Source of the DNA: Terrabacter sp. Root85
GTDB lineage: Bacteria; Actinomycetota; Actinomycetes; Actinomycetales; Dermatophilaceae
Length of the DNA: 64,000 nucleotides
Direction: 5' to 3'
Assembly: GCF_001429185.1 (NCBI RefSeq)
Contig: NZ_LMIW01000001.1
Span: forward strand, 1,081,490-1,145,489
The translations under genes were made by a program, and so were the position numbers. Below the pieces are notes generated by a model. It searched no databases. It had not been told where the DNA came from and saw nothing but the letters and a program-made list of their open reading frames with translations. This document shows positions 45,122-53,329 of this stretch, in pieces (positions within the stretch are counted from its first letter, which is position 1; each line of letters opens with the position of its first letter).

Positions 45122-46021
45122 GTGGACGAGTCCGCGCACACCCCTGAGCACGACCCTCGCGTCCGTGACCCCGACGGACGTGCGGCGACGGAGCCGGCAC
45201 CTCCCGCCCATCTCGACGGGCTCTACGGGCTCGACGGGCACGAGGTCGCGGACGACGCCCCTCTGACCCGCCTCGACGCGGACGTCGAGCAGCACGTGCG
45301 CACGCTGCTCGCCGGCGCGGCCGACCCGGGACCGATGCCCGACGCCGTGTCCGAGCGCATCTCGGGCGCCCTGCTCGACGCGGCCCGGCTGCGGGTCGAC
45401 CCCGGACCGCTGTCCGCCTCACGTTCCGGCTCGGACGCCATGGGGACGGACGACGCGGACCACGACACCGTGCTCGCGATGCCGACTCGCGCCGTCCGTC
45501 CCAAGCCGATCTACCTCGTGGCCGCGGTCGCCGCGGCTGCCGCCGTCGTCGCCGTGGGCGCCTCGGCCCTGCACGTGACCAAGCGTCCCAACGGCGCGGC
45601 GGTCGTCGGCGACACGTACGCCTCGGGGGCCACGACGTCCCCGCCCAGCCCGCCGGGGACCTCCGGCGGGCTGCACATCCAGCTCAGCACGACGGCATAC
45701 ACCGCCGGCACGCTCGCCACGCAGGCCCGAGCGCTGCTCGACCACCCCGGCCAGCCGATCCGCGACCTGGCGGCCGAGTCTCCGGGTATCGGGCCGATCG
45801 CGACGCCGATCGGGCTGGAGGCGTGCCTCGAGGAGATCGGCGCGGTCGGTGCGGCCGACCCGGCGCCCGATGCCGTGTCGGCAGACCTCGCCACGTTCGC
45901 CGGACGTCCAGCGGTCGTCGTCGTCGTCACGAGGGCCGGCGCCAGCACTGCCTGGGCCGTCGAGCGCAGCTGCACGACCGGGGCGCCGGGCCTGCTCGCG
46001 GGTGCCACGCCGGTCCCCTGA
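45122..46021 (+). CDS. Membrane-anchored putative anti-SigM protein
   Basis: 299 residues: a ~135-residue cytoplasmic part with the short helical segment ADVEQHVRTLLAGAADPGPM, a membrane helix (YLVAAVAAAAAVVAVGASAL, about 137-160), then a ~135-residue outside domain. It corresponds to Rv3912 of Mycobacterium. No HxxxCxxC zinc motif is present. GTG at 45122 has AAGGA 8 nt upstream. It lies 210 nt after sigM, a gap with no other visible gene. Confidence 0.82.
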   Translation: MDESAHTPEHDPRVRDPDGRAATEPAPPAHLDGLYGLDGHEVADDAPLTRLDADVEQHVRTLLAGAADPGPMPDAVSERISGALLDAARLRVDPGPLSASRSGSDAMGTDDADHDTVLAMPTRAVRPKPIYLVAAVAAAAAVVAVGASALHVTKRPNGAAVVGDTYASGATTSPPSPPGTSGGLHIQLSTTAYTAGTLATQARALLDHPGQPIRDLAAESPGIGPIATPIGLEACLEEIGAVGAADPAPDAVSADLATFAGRPAVVVVVTRAGASTAWAVERSCTTGAPGLLAGATPVP

Positions 46022-46106
46022 GCCCCACGAGCGCACTCGCACCACGCGCTGTCCCGCCACGCGGGCGCACCCGCGCAGGCTGACAAGCGCGGGAACAACA
46101 ACCGCC

Positions 46107-46112
46107 TAGGAT
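46107..46112 (+). promoter_or_regulatory. Candidate -10 of the trxB-trxA promoter
   Basis: TAGGAT with GGGAAC (46091-46096) upstream, 105 nt before trxB. GGGAAC is the -35 form favoured by ECF sigmas, but the spacing to TAGGAT is short, so which sigma uses it is open. Confidence 0.35.
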
Positions 46113-46216
46113 CGGTTGAGGCCTATGCGGCTCGCGGCCTCCCGCCGTACCGGTTCCAGTCGGTCACCGGGCAGGGACGAGCGGCCACGACACGAGTTTC
46201 ACGAGGAGCAGCCCAC

Positions 46217-47263
46217 ATGTCCGACGTCCGCAACGTCATCATCATCGGCTCAGGCCCGGCGGGATACACCGCCGCCGTCTACGCCGCGCGCGCGAACCTC
46301 GCGCCCCTCGTCTTCGAGGGCGCTGTGACCGCCGGTGGCGCGTTGATGAACACGACCGAGGTCGAGAACTTCCCCGGCTTCAAGGACGGCATCATGGGGC
46401 CCGACCTCATGGACGGCATGCGCGCCCAGGCCGAGCGCTTCGGCGCCGAGCTCGTCACCGACGACGTCACGGCCGTCGACCTGACCGGCGAGGTCAAGAC
46501 CGTCACCGACGGCGAGGGCACCGTCCACCGCGCCCGCTCGGTCATCCTCGCCATGGGCTCGGCCTACCGCGAGCTCGGCCTGCCCCGCGAGAAGGAGCTC
46601 TCCGGCCACGGCGTCTCGTGGTGCGCGACCTGCGACGGCTTCTTCTTCCGCGACCAGGACATCGCCGTCGTCGGCGGCGGCGACTCCGCCATCGAGGAGG
46701 CGACCTTCCTGACGAAGTTCGCCCGCACGGTCACGATCATCCACCGCCGCGAGGAGCTGCGCGCCAGCAAGATCATGGCCGACCGCGCCTTCGCCAACGA
46801 CAAGATCCGCTTCGCCTGGAACTCCGAGGTCGCCGAGATCCACGGCGAGGGCAAGCTCTCCGGCATCACGCTGCGCGACACCGTCACCGGTGAGACCCGC
46901 GAGCTGCCCATCACCGGACTCTTCGTCGCCATCGGTCACGACCCCCGCAACGAGCTCCTCGCGGCCGGCGACGGCGTCACGGTGTCTCTCGACGACGCCG
47001 GATACGTCCTCGTCGACGGCCGGTCGACCCGCACCAACGTGCCGGGCGTCTTCGCCTGCGGCGACCTCGTCGACCACACCTACCGCCAGGCCATCACCGC
47101 GGCCGGGTCCGGCTGCGCCGCTGCCCTCGACGCCGAGCACTACCTCGCCGCGCTCGAGGACACCACGTCACCCGCCGAGGCCGCTGCCGAGGCCGCCGTC
47201 ATCGACGAGACGGACTCGGGCGAGATCCCCGACCCGCGCGTCACCGTCGGCGCCGACGCCTAA
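46217..47263 (+). CDS. trxB: Thioredoxin reductase
   Basis: FAD/NADPH enzyme that reduces thioredoxin. 348 residues. FAD motif [15 protein letters not shown], redox centre Cys136-Ala-Thr-Cys139, NADPH motif [10 protein letters not shown], and the C-terminal FAD motif [10 protein letters not shown]. The last ~35 residues are an Ala/Glu extension. ATG at 46217 follows GAGGAG. With trxA it forms the cytosolic disulfide-reducing pair; SigM neighbours suggest oxidative-stress induction. Confidence 0.97.
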   Translation: MSDVRNVIIIGSGPAGYTAAVYAARANLAPLVFEGAVTAGGALMNTTEVENFPGFKDGIMGPDLMDGMRAQAERFGAELVTDDVTAVDLTGEVKTVTDGEGTVHRARSVILAMGSAYRELGLPREKELSGHGVSWCATCDGFFFRDQDIAVVGGGDSAIEEATFLTKFARTVTIIHRREELRASKIMADRAFANDKIRFAWNSEVAEIHGEGKLSGITLRDTVTGETRELPITGLFVAIGHDPRNELLAAGDGVTVSLDDAGYVLVDGRSTRTNVPGVFACGDLVDHTYRQAITAAGSGCAAALDAEHYLAALEDTTSPAEAAAEAAVIDETDSGEIPDPRVTVGADA

Positions 47264-47333
47264 CGTCGATCCCGACGCCCGAACTCACGACCCAGCCCCG
47301 CCGCCCCCGCGCCAACCACGAGAAGGAATCTCC

Positions 47334-47657
47334 ATGGCACTGAAGAACACGACCGACGCCACCTTCGCCGACGACGTCCTCATGAGCGACAAGCCCGTGC
47401 TCGTCGACTTCTGGGCGACGTGGTGCGGCCCGTGCCGCAAGGTCGCCCCGATCCTCGAGGAGATCAACGAGCAGTACGGCGACAAGATCGAGGTCGTCAA
47501 GCTCGACACCGACGCCAACGTCGACACCGCCGCCCGCTACGGCGTCGTCTCTATCCCGACGCTCAACGTCTACGTCAAGGGCGAGGTCGTCAAGACGATC
47601 GTCGGCGCGCACCCGAAGCCGAAGCTCCTGCGTGAGCTCGAGGAGTTCATCGCCTGA
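47334..47657 (+). CDS. trxA: Thioredoxin
   Basis: 107-residue thioredoxin with the WCGPC active site (Cys31, Cys34), the conserved DFWATW before it and cis-Pro in SIPTL. ATG at 47334 has AGAAGGA upstream. It follows trxB by 70 nt and ends at a strong terminator. Confidence 0.97.
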   Translation: MALKNTTDATFADDVLMSDKPVLVDFWATWCGPCRKVAPILEEINEQYGDKIEVVKLDTDANVDTAARYGVVSIPTLNVYVKGEVVKTIVGAHPKPKLLRELEEFIA

Positions 47658-47670
47658 CCGGCAAACGTCG

Positions 47671-47703
47671 AAGGGGTGGTCCACCGTCACGGTGCCACCC
47701 CTT
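47671..47703 (+). terminator. Terminator after trxA
   Basis: AAGGGGTGG (47671-47679) pairs with CCACCCCTT (47695-47703), and the intervening CACCG/CGGTG also pairs, giving one continuous hairpin ending in TTT. Confidence 0.85.
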
Positions 47704-47797
47704 TCGCGTACTACGCTGCTGACGGCGCCCGACCGCTCCGGACTGACGCACAGCCACCCGCGACCCCCTCCGGAGCCCCTCAAGGAAAGGAGCCGAG

Positions 47798-49015
47798 ATG
47801 ACCCCACAGCAGTCAGTCGTGCTCCGGCGCGGTGACTCCGGCCCGGCCGTGGCCGCCGTGTGCGAACGCCTCGTCCTCTCGGGCGACCTTCCCGGCGGCT
47901 CGGGGCACAGCGACCGCTTCGGCGACGCGGTCTACGACGAACGCGTCGAGCAGGCCGTCAAGTCCTTCCAGCAGCGTCGTGGCCTCATCGTCGACGGCAT
48001 CGTCGGTCGCTCCACGTATGCCGTCCTCGACGGCGCCCGCTGGGCGCTCGGTGACCGGGTGCTGCGCTACGTCCCCGAGCACTTCGTCGAGGGTGACGAC
48101 GTCGTGGCCCTCCAGTCCCGGCTCGTCGAGCTCGGCTTCACGCCCGGCAAGGTCGACGGCCTCCACGGACCGAGCACCGACGCCGCGCTGCGCGCCTTCC
48201 AGGCCGCGGTCGGGCTCGTCCCCGACGGCACCGTCGGACCCGAGACGATGCGGGCCTTCGCGGGGCTGCGCCGCTCGGTCAGTGGCGGATCGGCCAACGC
48301 CCTGCGCGAGCGCGAGCAGATCCGTCGCAGCGGCTACAGCCTCAGCGGGCGCACCATCGTGCTCGACCCCGGACACGGCGGCGGCGACGTGGGTGCCCAG
48401 GGCCTGCGTGGGCTGGCCGAGGACCGGCTCGCGCTCGACCTCGCCCGACGCATCGAGGGCCGGCTCTCCGCCCACGGCGTCAGCGTCGTCTTCACCCACA
48501 CCGAGGCCACCGACGGCGGCACCGACGAGGAGCGGGCGGCCTTCGCCAACTCCTGCGAGGCCGACCTCGTGCTCTCGCTCCACACCGACCACTCCGTCAC
48601 GGGCTCGGCCCACGGAGCGGCCACCTACTTCTACGGCCACCCCGACAACGCCGCGCATGCCGACTGGTCGGTCATCGGCGAGAGCTTTGCCGACCTGCTC
48701 CTGCGCGAGGTCGTGGCCCGCACCGGCCTGACCGACTGCCGCGCTCACGCTCGCACGTGGCCGCTGCTGCGACGCACGCGGATGCCCGCGGTCCGCCTCG
48801 ACTTCGGCTACCTCAGCCACGAGGGCGACGCCTCGGCCCTGGCCAGCGCGCAGACCCTCGACCATGTGGCCGAGGCCGTCGTCGTGGCCCTCCAGCGCGT
48901 CTACCTCGGCGAGGCCGACACGTCGCGCACCGGGGTCCTGCGTCTCGACGACCTGCGTCGCCACCTCGAGACCATGCGCGCGCAGCAGGTGGGAGCCGAG
49001 CGCACGGTCGGCTGA
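47798..49015 (+). CDS. cwlM: CwlM-type peptidoglycan regulator (amidase_3-like, probably non-catalytic)
   Basis: 405 residues: two PG_binding_1 repeats (VKSFQQRRGLIVDGIVG; LRAFQAAVGLVPDGTVG) and an amidase_3 domain. No signal peptide. In M. tuberculosis CwlM (Rv3915) is a cytoplasmic activator of MurA rather than a hydrolase. The zinc residues His (DPGHGGGD) and Glu (LAEDRL) are present, but the catalytic Glu expected before GFLS reads Asp (RLDFGYLS). That agrees with a regulatory role. ATG at 47798 follows AAGGAAAGGAG. Convergent with the acetyltransferase gene. Confidence 0.92.
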   Translation: MTPQQSVVLRRGDSGPAVAAVCERLVLSGDLPGGSGHSDRFGDAVYDERVEQAVKSFQQRRGLIVDGIVGRSTYAVLDGARWALGDRVLRYVPEHFVEGDDVVALQSRLVELGFTPGKVDGLHGPSTDAALRAFQAAVGLVPDGTVGPETMRAFAGLRRSVSGGSANALREREQIRRSGYSLSGRTIVLDPGHGGGDVGAQGLRGLAEDRLALDLARRIEGRLSAHGVSVVFTHTEATDGGTDEERAAFANSCEADLVLSLHTDHSVTGSAHGAATYFYGHPDNAAHADWSVIGESFADLLLREVVARTGLTDCRAHARTWPLLRRTRMPAVRLDFGYLSHEGDASALASAQTLDHVAEAVVVALQRVYLGEADTSRTGVLRLDDLRRHLETMRAQQVGAERTVG

Positions 49016-49038
49016 CGCGCGGCAGCCGTCTCGACGGC

Positions 49039-49695
49039 TCAGCGGCGGTCGGTCACGTGCGCGTGGCTCGACCCGTTGGGATGCGTCTCGGGCACCGGCC
49101 GCACCCGGGGCACCCGGTCCAGGGCCCGGACGATCGCTGCCGCCGCCCCGTCGCGCAACGTGACGACCGTGCGCAGGTCGATCCGCAGCCGCGGGTATGC
49201 CGGGTGGTCGCGCTCGACCCGGAAGCCGACCTTCTCGAGGAAGGCGACGTCGAGCACGCAGGTGTGCCTCGAGACGGCGAGCGGGCGCGCCGCCACCGCC
49301 TCGAGGGATCGCGTGCGGTGCCGCAGGGCGTCCTTCGCGGCCGACTGCACGAGGGCCTTGCGCAGTCCCCGGCCTGCGTACCCGGGCCTCGTGACCGCCG
49401 TGACGAGCATGAGCGTCGACGGGTCCTGCGGCGACGTCGGGAACGCCGCGAGCCGCGCGACGTGTCGCGCCGGGGCGAGGACGACGTGACCAGCCGGGGT
49501 GCCGTCGACGTAGGCGATCCGACCCGGAGGTCCCCAGTCGGCCGTCACCGTCTCGACCCACTCGGCCAGCGCGTCGAGCGGGTCGTCCGCGTCGGAGTGG
49601 CCGTTGCGCGGCACCGTCTGCCAGAACGTGCACGGCGCACACGCACCGACCAGGTCGCCGACGACGTCGGGCGTCAGGGGCCGGAGCTCACGCAT
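49039..49695 (-). CDS. GNAT-family acetyltransferase
   Basis: 218 residues. The acetyl-CoA motif A (VTRPGYAGRGLRKALVQSA) is clear in the second half. It holds the position of Rv3916c between cwlM and parB in Mycobacterium, so it is an old member of this block. N-terminal CxxC (GACAPCTFWQ) is a peculiarity of this family. Acceptor substrate unknown. ATG at 49695. Confidence 0.85.
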   Translation of the reverse strand: MRELRPLTPDVVGDLVGACAPCTFWQTVPRNGHSDADDPLDALAEWVETVTADWGPPGRIAYVDGTPAGHVVLAPARHVARLAAFPTSPQDPSTLMLVTAVTRPGYAGRGLRKALVQSAAKDALRHRTRSLEAVAARPLAVSRHTCVLDVAFLEKVGFRVERDHPAYPRLRIDLRTVVTLRDGAAAAIVRALDRVPRVRPVPETHPNGSSHAHVTDRR

Positions 49696-49887
49696 CGCGT
49701 CTCCTCACAGCCCTCATGCTCCCCATTCTGACCCGCCGCCCCCCGGTCGGCAGCATGACCACGAGAACCGCCGTGTCGAGGTGGTGTGGACGCGGTGTCG
49801 AGGTGGCTCGGGGGTGGTGGTGAGTTCGCCACGTGGCCCTGCCGAGAGTGCCGGTGGGCGCTCCCCGAGCCACGCGGCATACCGAAT

Positions 49888-49900
49888 TAGGGTGGGCAGC
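49888..49900 (+). promoter_or_regulatory. Leaderless promoter of the GST gene
   Basis: TAGGGT (49888-49893) stands 7 nt before the ATG at 49901, which would put the transcript start at or next to the ATG. Confidence 0.45.
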
Positions 49901-50923
49901 ATGAGCGAGCCGGGCACCTACGTCGAGAAGAACTTCAAGCGCGACACGAACTACATCACGACCCGCATCACGGCCGACGCTCGGGACGGCTTCCCCGTCG
50001 AGGCGGGCCGCTACCGCCTCGTCGTCTCCCGGGCGTGCCCGTGGGCCAACCGCGCGATCATCGTGCGGCGCCTCCTCGGGCTCGAGGACGCCCTGTCGAT
50101 GGGGATCTGCGGCCCGACCCACGACCGGCGCAGCTGGACCTTCGACCTCGACCCCGGCGGCCTCGACCCGGTGCTGCAGATCCCCCGCATCCAGGACGCC
50201 TACTTCACGCGCGACCCCGAATACCCCCGCGGCATCACCGTTCCCGCGATCATCGACGTGCCGACCGGCGCCGTGGTGACCAACGACTTCAAGCAGATCA
50301 CCGTCGACCTCGAGACCCAGTGGCGCGACTTCCACCGCGAGGGTGCACCCGACCTCTACCCCGAGGCCCTCGCCGACGAGATCGAGTCGGTGAGCGAGCC
50401 GATCTACCGTTACGTCAACAACGGCGTCTACCGCTGCGGCTTCGCCGGCACCCAGGACGCCTACGACAAGGCCTACCGCCGGCTCTGGGAGAACCTCGAC
50501 CTGCTCGAGGAGCGCCTGTCGACGCGCCGCTACCTCGTCGGCGACCACATCACCGAGGCCGACGTGCGCCTCTTCACGACGCTCGTGCGCTTCGACCCCG
50601 TCTACCACGGCCACTTCAAGTGCAACCGGAGCAAGCTCATCGAGATGCCGGCTCTGTGGGGCTACGCGCGTGACCTCTTCCAGACGCCCGGTTTCGGCGA
50701 CACGGTCGACTTCACGCACATCAAACGGCACTACTACGTCGTGCACAGCGACGTGAACCCGACAGGAGTCGTGCCCCTCGGCCCGTCCCTCGAGAACTGG
50801 GCGACGCCGCACGGCCGTGAGGAGCTCGGCGGTTCGCCCTTCGGTGACAGCACGCCGCCGGGGCCGCCGCGTGAGGTCGTGCCGCCGGAGCACAACCCCG
50901 TGCTCGCCCTGCTCGCCGGCTGA
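49901..50923 (+). CDS. Xi-class glutathione transferase-like protein (hydroquinone reductase family)
   Basis: 340 residues of the YqjG/ECM4 family, which reduce glutathionyl-hydroquinones; in Actinobacteria mycothiol is the likely thiol. N-terminal thioredoxin-like domain with the active-site SRACPWANR (Cys in CPW), then the helical C-terminal domain with the family block YVNNGVYRCGFAGTQDAYDKA and tail IKRHYYVVHSDVNPTGVVP. It stands alone and convergent with the hydrolase gene. Confidence 0.92.
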   Translation: MSEPGTYVEKNFKRDTNYITTRITADARDGFPVEAGRYRLVVSRACPWANRAIIVRRLLGLEDALSMGICGPTHDRRSWTFDLDPGGLDPVLQIPRIQDAYFTRDPEYPRGITVPAIIDVPTGAVVTNDFKQITVDLETQWRDFHREGAPDLYPEALADEIESVSEPIYRYVNNGVYRCGFAGTQDAYDKAYRRLWENLDLLEERLSTRRYLVGDHITEADVRLFTTLVRFDPVYHGHFKCNRSKLIEMPALWGYARDLFQTPGFGDTVDFTHIKRHYYVVHSDVNPTGVVPLGPSLENWATPHGREELGGSPFGDSTPPGPPREVVPPEHNPVLALLAG

Positions 50924-50937
50924 CGAGTCCCTCGACG

Positions 50938-50988
50938 GCGTATGCCGTTGGGTTGCCTTGTCACACAAGGCAACCCAACGGCATACGC
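50938..50988. terminator. 24-bp perfect hairpin between convergent genes, built on CGGCATAC
   Basis: Bases 50938-50961 pair perfectly with 50965-50988 around a 3-nt loop. It lies between the stops of the GST gene (50923) and the alpha/beta hydrolase gene (50992), so it can end transcription from both sides. Each arm carries CGGCATAC, the octamer over-represented in this window, in opposite orientations. Confidence 0.85.
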
Positions 50989-50991
50989 GCG

Positions 50992-51795
50992 TCAGGAGCG
51001 ATAGAAGTCCGCGAGGACCGGGGCGAGCACCGCCGCGGGGACCTGGTGGAACTCGCCGGGGAGCTCGACCGCCCGGGCGTCAGGCAGCGCGTCGGCGAGG
51101 ACTACGGCCGAGTCGTGCAGGGCCGGCATCATCGTGCCGCTGCTGCAGACCGAGAGGAAGGGCACCGTCACGCGGCCCAGGGTCTCGGTGGGCAGGTTCT
51201 GGTCGTCACCCCCCAGGCAGAGGCCGTCGTACTTGACCGTGTAGGTCATCGCGAGCATCGGATCCCACATCGGTGTGCCCTTCATCCCCTCGACCATCTC
51301 GTCGGGCATCCCGACGACGATGTTGTTGAAGTAGCGCAGGATGCCCTCGCGGTCACCCGCCGCCTCGAAGCGCTCGAGGGTGCCGATGTAGTCGTCCGGT
51401 GCCGGCCAGGCGTCGCTGCGGTAGGGCACCTCGATGGCCGACCCCTTGGCGATCGGTGCGCCCGCGGCGATGGCCTCGACGACGAGCGCGCCGCCAGACG
51501 AGGCGCCGAAAGCGTAGGCGGGAGAGGCGGATTCACCTGCTGCCGCGATGACGGCGTTGAGATCCTCGACCTCGCGCGCAACCGCGTACGGCTGCGTGTC
51601 TCCACTGTCGCCGCGTCCACGACGGTCGTACGTCACGCCCGTCAGTCCCAGCTCGCCCAGCGCCTGGGCGAGGTCCCGGAACGCGCCGCGGTCACAGAAG
51701 GCGCCACCGACGACGACCGCGACGGGTCCCGTGCCGTAGGCCTCGAAGGCGATGGTCGTGCCGTCTGCGGATGTGGCCTTCTCGACCTGGCTCAT
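50992..51795 (-). CDS. Alpha/beta hydrolase
   Basis: 267 residues. Nucleophile elbow FGASSGGA, with the DRRGRGDSG segment after strand 4 and a C-terminal His in GEFHQVP; an oxyanion Gly pair (VVVGGAF) is present. No signal peptide. Substrate unknown. Its stop borders the 24-bp hairpin. Confidence 0.88.
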   Translation of the reverse strand: MSQVEKATSADGTTIAFEAYGTGPVAVVVGGAFCDRGAFRDLAQALGELGLTGVTYDRRGRGDSGDTQPYAVAREVEDLNAVIAAAGESASPAYAFGASSGGALVVEAIAAGAPIAKGSAIEVPYRSDAWPAPDDYIGTLERFEAAGDREGILRYFNNIVVGMPDEMVEGMKGTPMWDPMLAMTYTVKYDGLCLGGDDQNLPTETLGRVTVPFLSVCSSGTMMPALHDSAVVLADALPDARAVELPGEFHQVPAAVLAPVLADFYRS

Positions 51796-51897
51796 GTCTG
51801 ACTCCTGGCTGCGTGCGGCCCGCGTGTCGGACCCTCACTCCCATGTCGATCGGGGGTCACCCTTCTCGACACTTCGATTTTCGAAAGGGACACCTGG

Positions 51898-52791
51898 TCA
51901 CGTGCGCTTCCGGGAGAAGACCTCGCGGCGGTCGGCCTCCGGCACCGTCTCCATGAACTCCGTGACGGCCGCCGAGAGCGCGGGCCACGTCTCGTGTTGC
52001 TCGATCGGCACCACGGTGGCGACGACCTGGTCGGCGTGCACCTCGACGAGGTTCCACGACTGGGGACCGTCGACGCCCATGAGCAGCTCACGCGGCGCTC
52101 CGACGTCGTCGACGTAGCTGACGCCACCCGCGACGATGACCGGGACCGAGCCGAGCGTCCCGAAGCTCGTGACGTGGAGGTGGCCGCTGAGGACCGCGCG
52201 GACGTCGCTGCCCTCCACGACCGCGCGCAGTCGATCCACGTCGTCGAAGTCGAGCAGCTGCATCACCGGAGATCGGTAGGTGATGGGGGCGTGGTGGATG
52301 ACGAGAATCGTGCCGTGCTCCGCCGGTGTGGCCAGTTCGTTTGCCAGCCAAGCATATTGGTCGTCGGTGAAGCCCCCGTGGTGATAGCCCGGCACCGCGG
52401 AGTCGATGGCGATGACACGCAGCCCCTCGCAGTCGGTCACGGTGTCCTGCGGGGCATCCGTGTCGATGCCGTGGAGCGTGCGGGCCATCGGGCGACGCTC
52501 GTCGTGGTTGCCGCCGGTCAGGACGAGGGCGCAGCCGAGCCGCGCGACGACGGGGTCGACGATGTCGCGCAGCAGCTCGTACGCCGCGGGGTCACCGCTG
52601 TCGGCGAGGTCACCCGAGAGGACGAGGGCGTCGACCCGCTCCCCCGACGACTCGACCCGCGCAAGAGCCTTGCGCAGCTGCGCCTCGGTGTCGATGTGGC
52701 CGGCGAGCAGTCCGCCGGCGGCGATGAGGTGCGTGTCGGACAGGTGGGCGAGCACGTGGGTCGGCGCCGGCCGCGATCCGGTGAGGGCCAT
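51898..52791 (-). CDS. Metallophosphoesterase (CpdA-type 3',5'-cyclic nucleotide phosphodiesterase family)
   Basis: 297 residues. All five metal motifs are visible: LSDTH, LSGDLADSG, TGGNHDE, VIHHAP and LSGHLH. This spacing is that of class III cyclic nucleotide phosphodiesterases (Rv0805/CpdA). ATG at 52791 lies 6 nt after TAGGCT (minus 52803-52798), predicting a leaderless message. Cyclic AMP as substrate is a family-based inference. Confidence 0.9.
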   Translation of the reverse strand: MALTGSRPAPTHVLAHLSDTHLIAAGGLLAGHIDTEAQLRKALARVESSGERVDALVLSGDLADSGDPAAYELLRDIVDPVVARLGCALVLTGGNHDERRPMARTLHGIDTDAPQDTVTDCEGLRVIAIDSAVPGYHHGGFTDDQYAWLANELATPAEHGTILVIHHAPITYRSPVMQLLDFDDVDRLRAVVEGSDVRAVLSGHLHVTSFGTLGSVPVIVAGGVSYVDDVGAPRELLMGVDGPQSWNLVEVHADQVVATVVPIEQHETWPALSAAVTEFMETVPEADRREVFSRKRT

Positions 52792-52918
52792 GGCGCCAGC
52801 CTAGGCGGGCGTGGGCCCGGCAGGGACAGGTGGAGTGTCTCTCTGTCGTCAGGCCCGTGGGAGACGTTCCGGGGTGCCGGCAGGCGTCGCGGGTGCGAGG
52901 CTGGAGGCGGAGGTCCCG

Positions 52919-53317
52919 ATGCCGATCCCTCGTGCGGTCACGCAGCTGAACAAGAAGCTCAACAAGGCCCTCGTCCACCTCGCCGGCCATGGCTGGTTCG
53001 TCGAGCTCGAGCACGTCGGCCGACGGTCGGGGCGCACCTTCCGGGTGCCGATGATGGCCTTCGACCGCGGCGGTGTCGTCACGGTCGCCCTGACCTACGG
53101 TCGCAGGGTCGACTGGCTCGCCAATCTCGGGGCCGCAGGCGGCGGGCGCATGCACCTGGGTGACGAGGTGCTGACCCTGGGCGCCCCCGTCGACCTCGCC
53201 GAGGACGAGGGCCGGTCCCGGATGCCCCAGCCGCCCCGGATGATGCTGCCGGTGCTCGGTTGCCACGACTACGTCGAGATCCCCGTCCTGGCGCGTGCGC
53301 CGTTCAGGGGCTGGTGA
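52919..53317 (+). CDS. Deazaflavin-dependent (DDN-type) nitroreductase family protein
   Basis: 132 residues with the family layout: N-terminal helix, HVGRRSGRTFRVPMM, the glycine turn with VALTYGRRVDWLANL, and GAAGGGRMHLGDE. These split-barrel proteins bind F420, FMN or haem. ATG at 52919 follows GGAGG by 5 nt. It is convergent with the Nei-like gene (12-nt gap). Confidence 0.85.
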   Translation: MPIPRAVTQLNKKLNKALVHLAGHGWFVELEHVGRRSGRTFRVPMMAFDRGGVVTVALTYGRRVDWLANLGAAGGGRMHLGDEVLTLGAPVDLAEDEGRSRMPQPPRMMLPVLGCHDYVEIPVLARAPFRGW

Positions 53318-53329
53318 GTCGCGCGGGTC

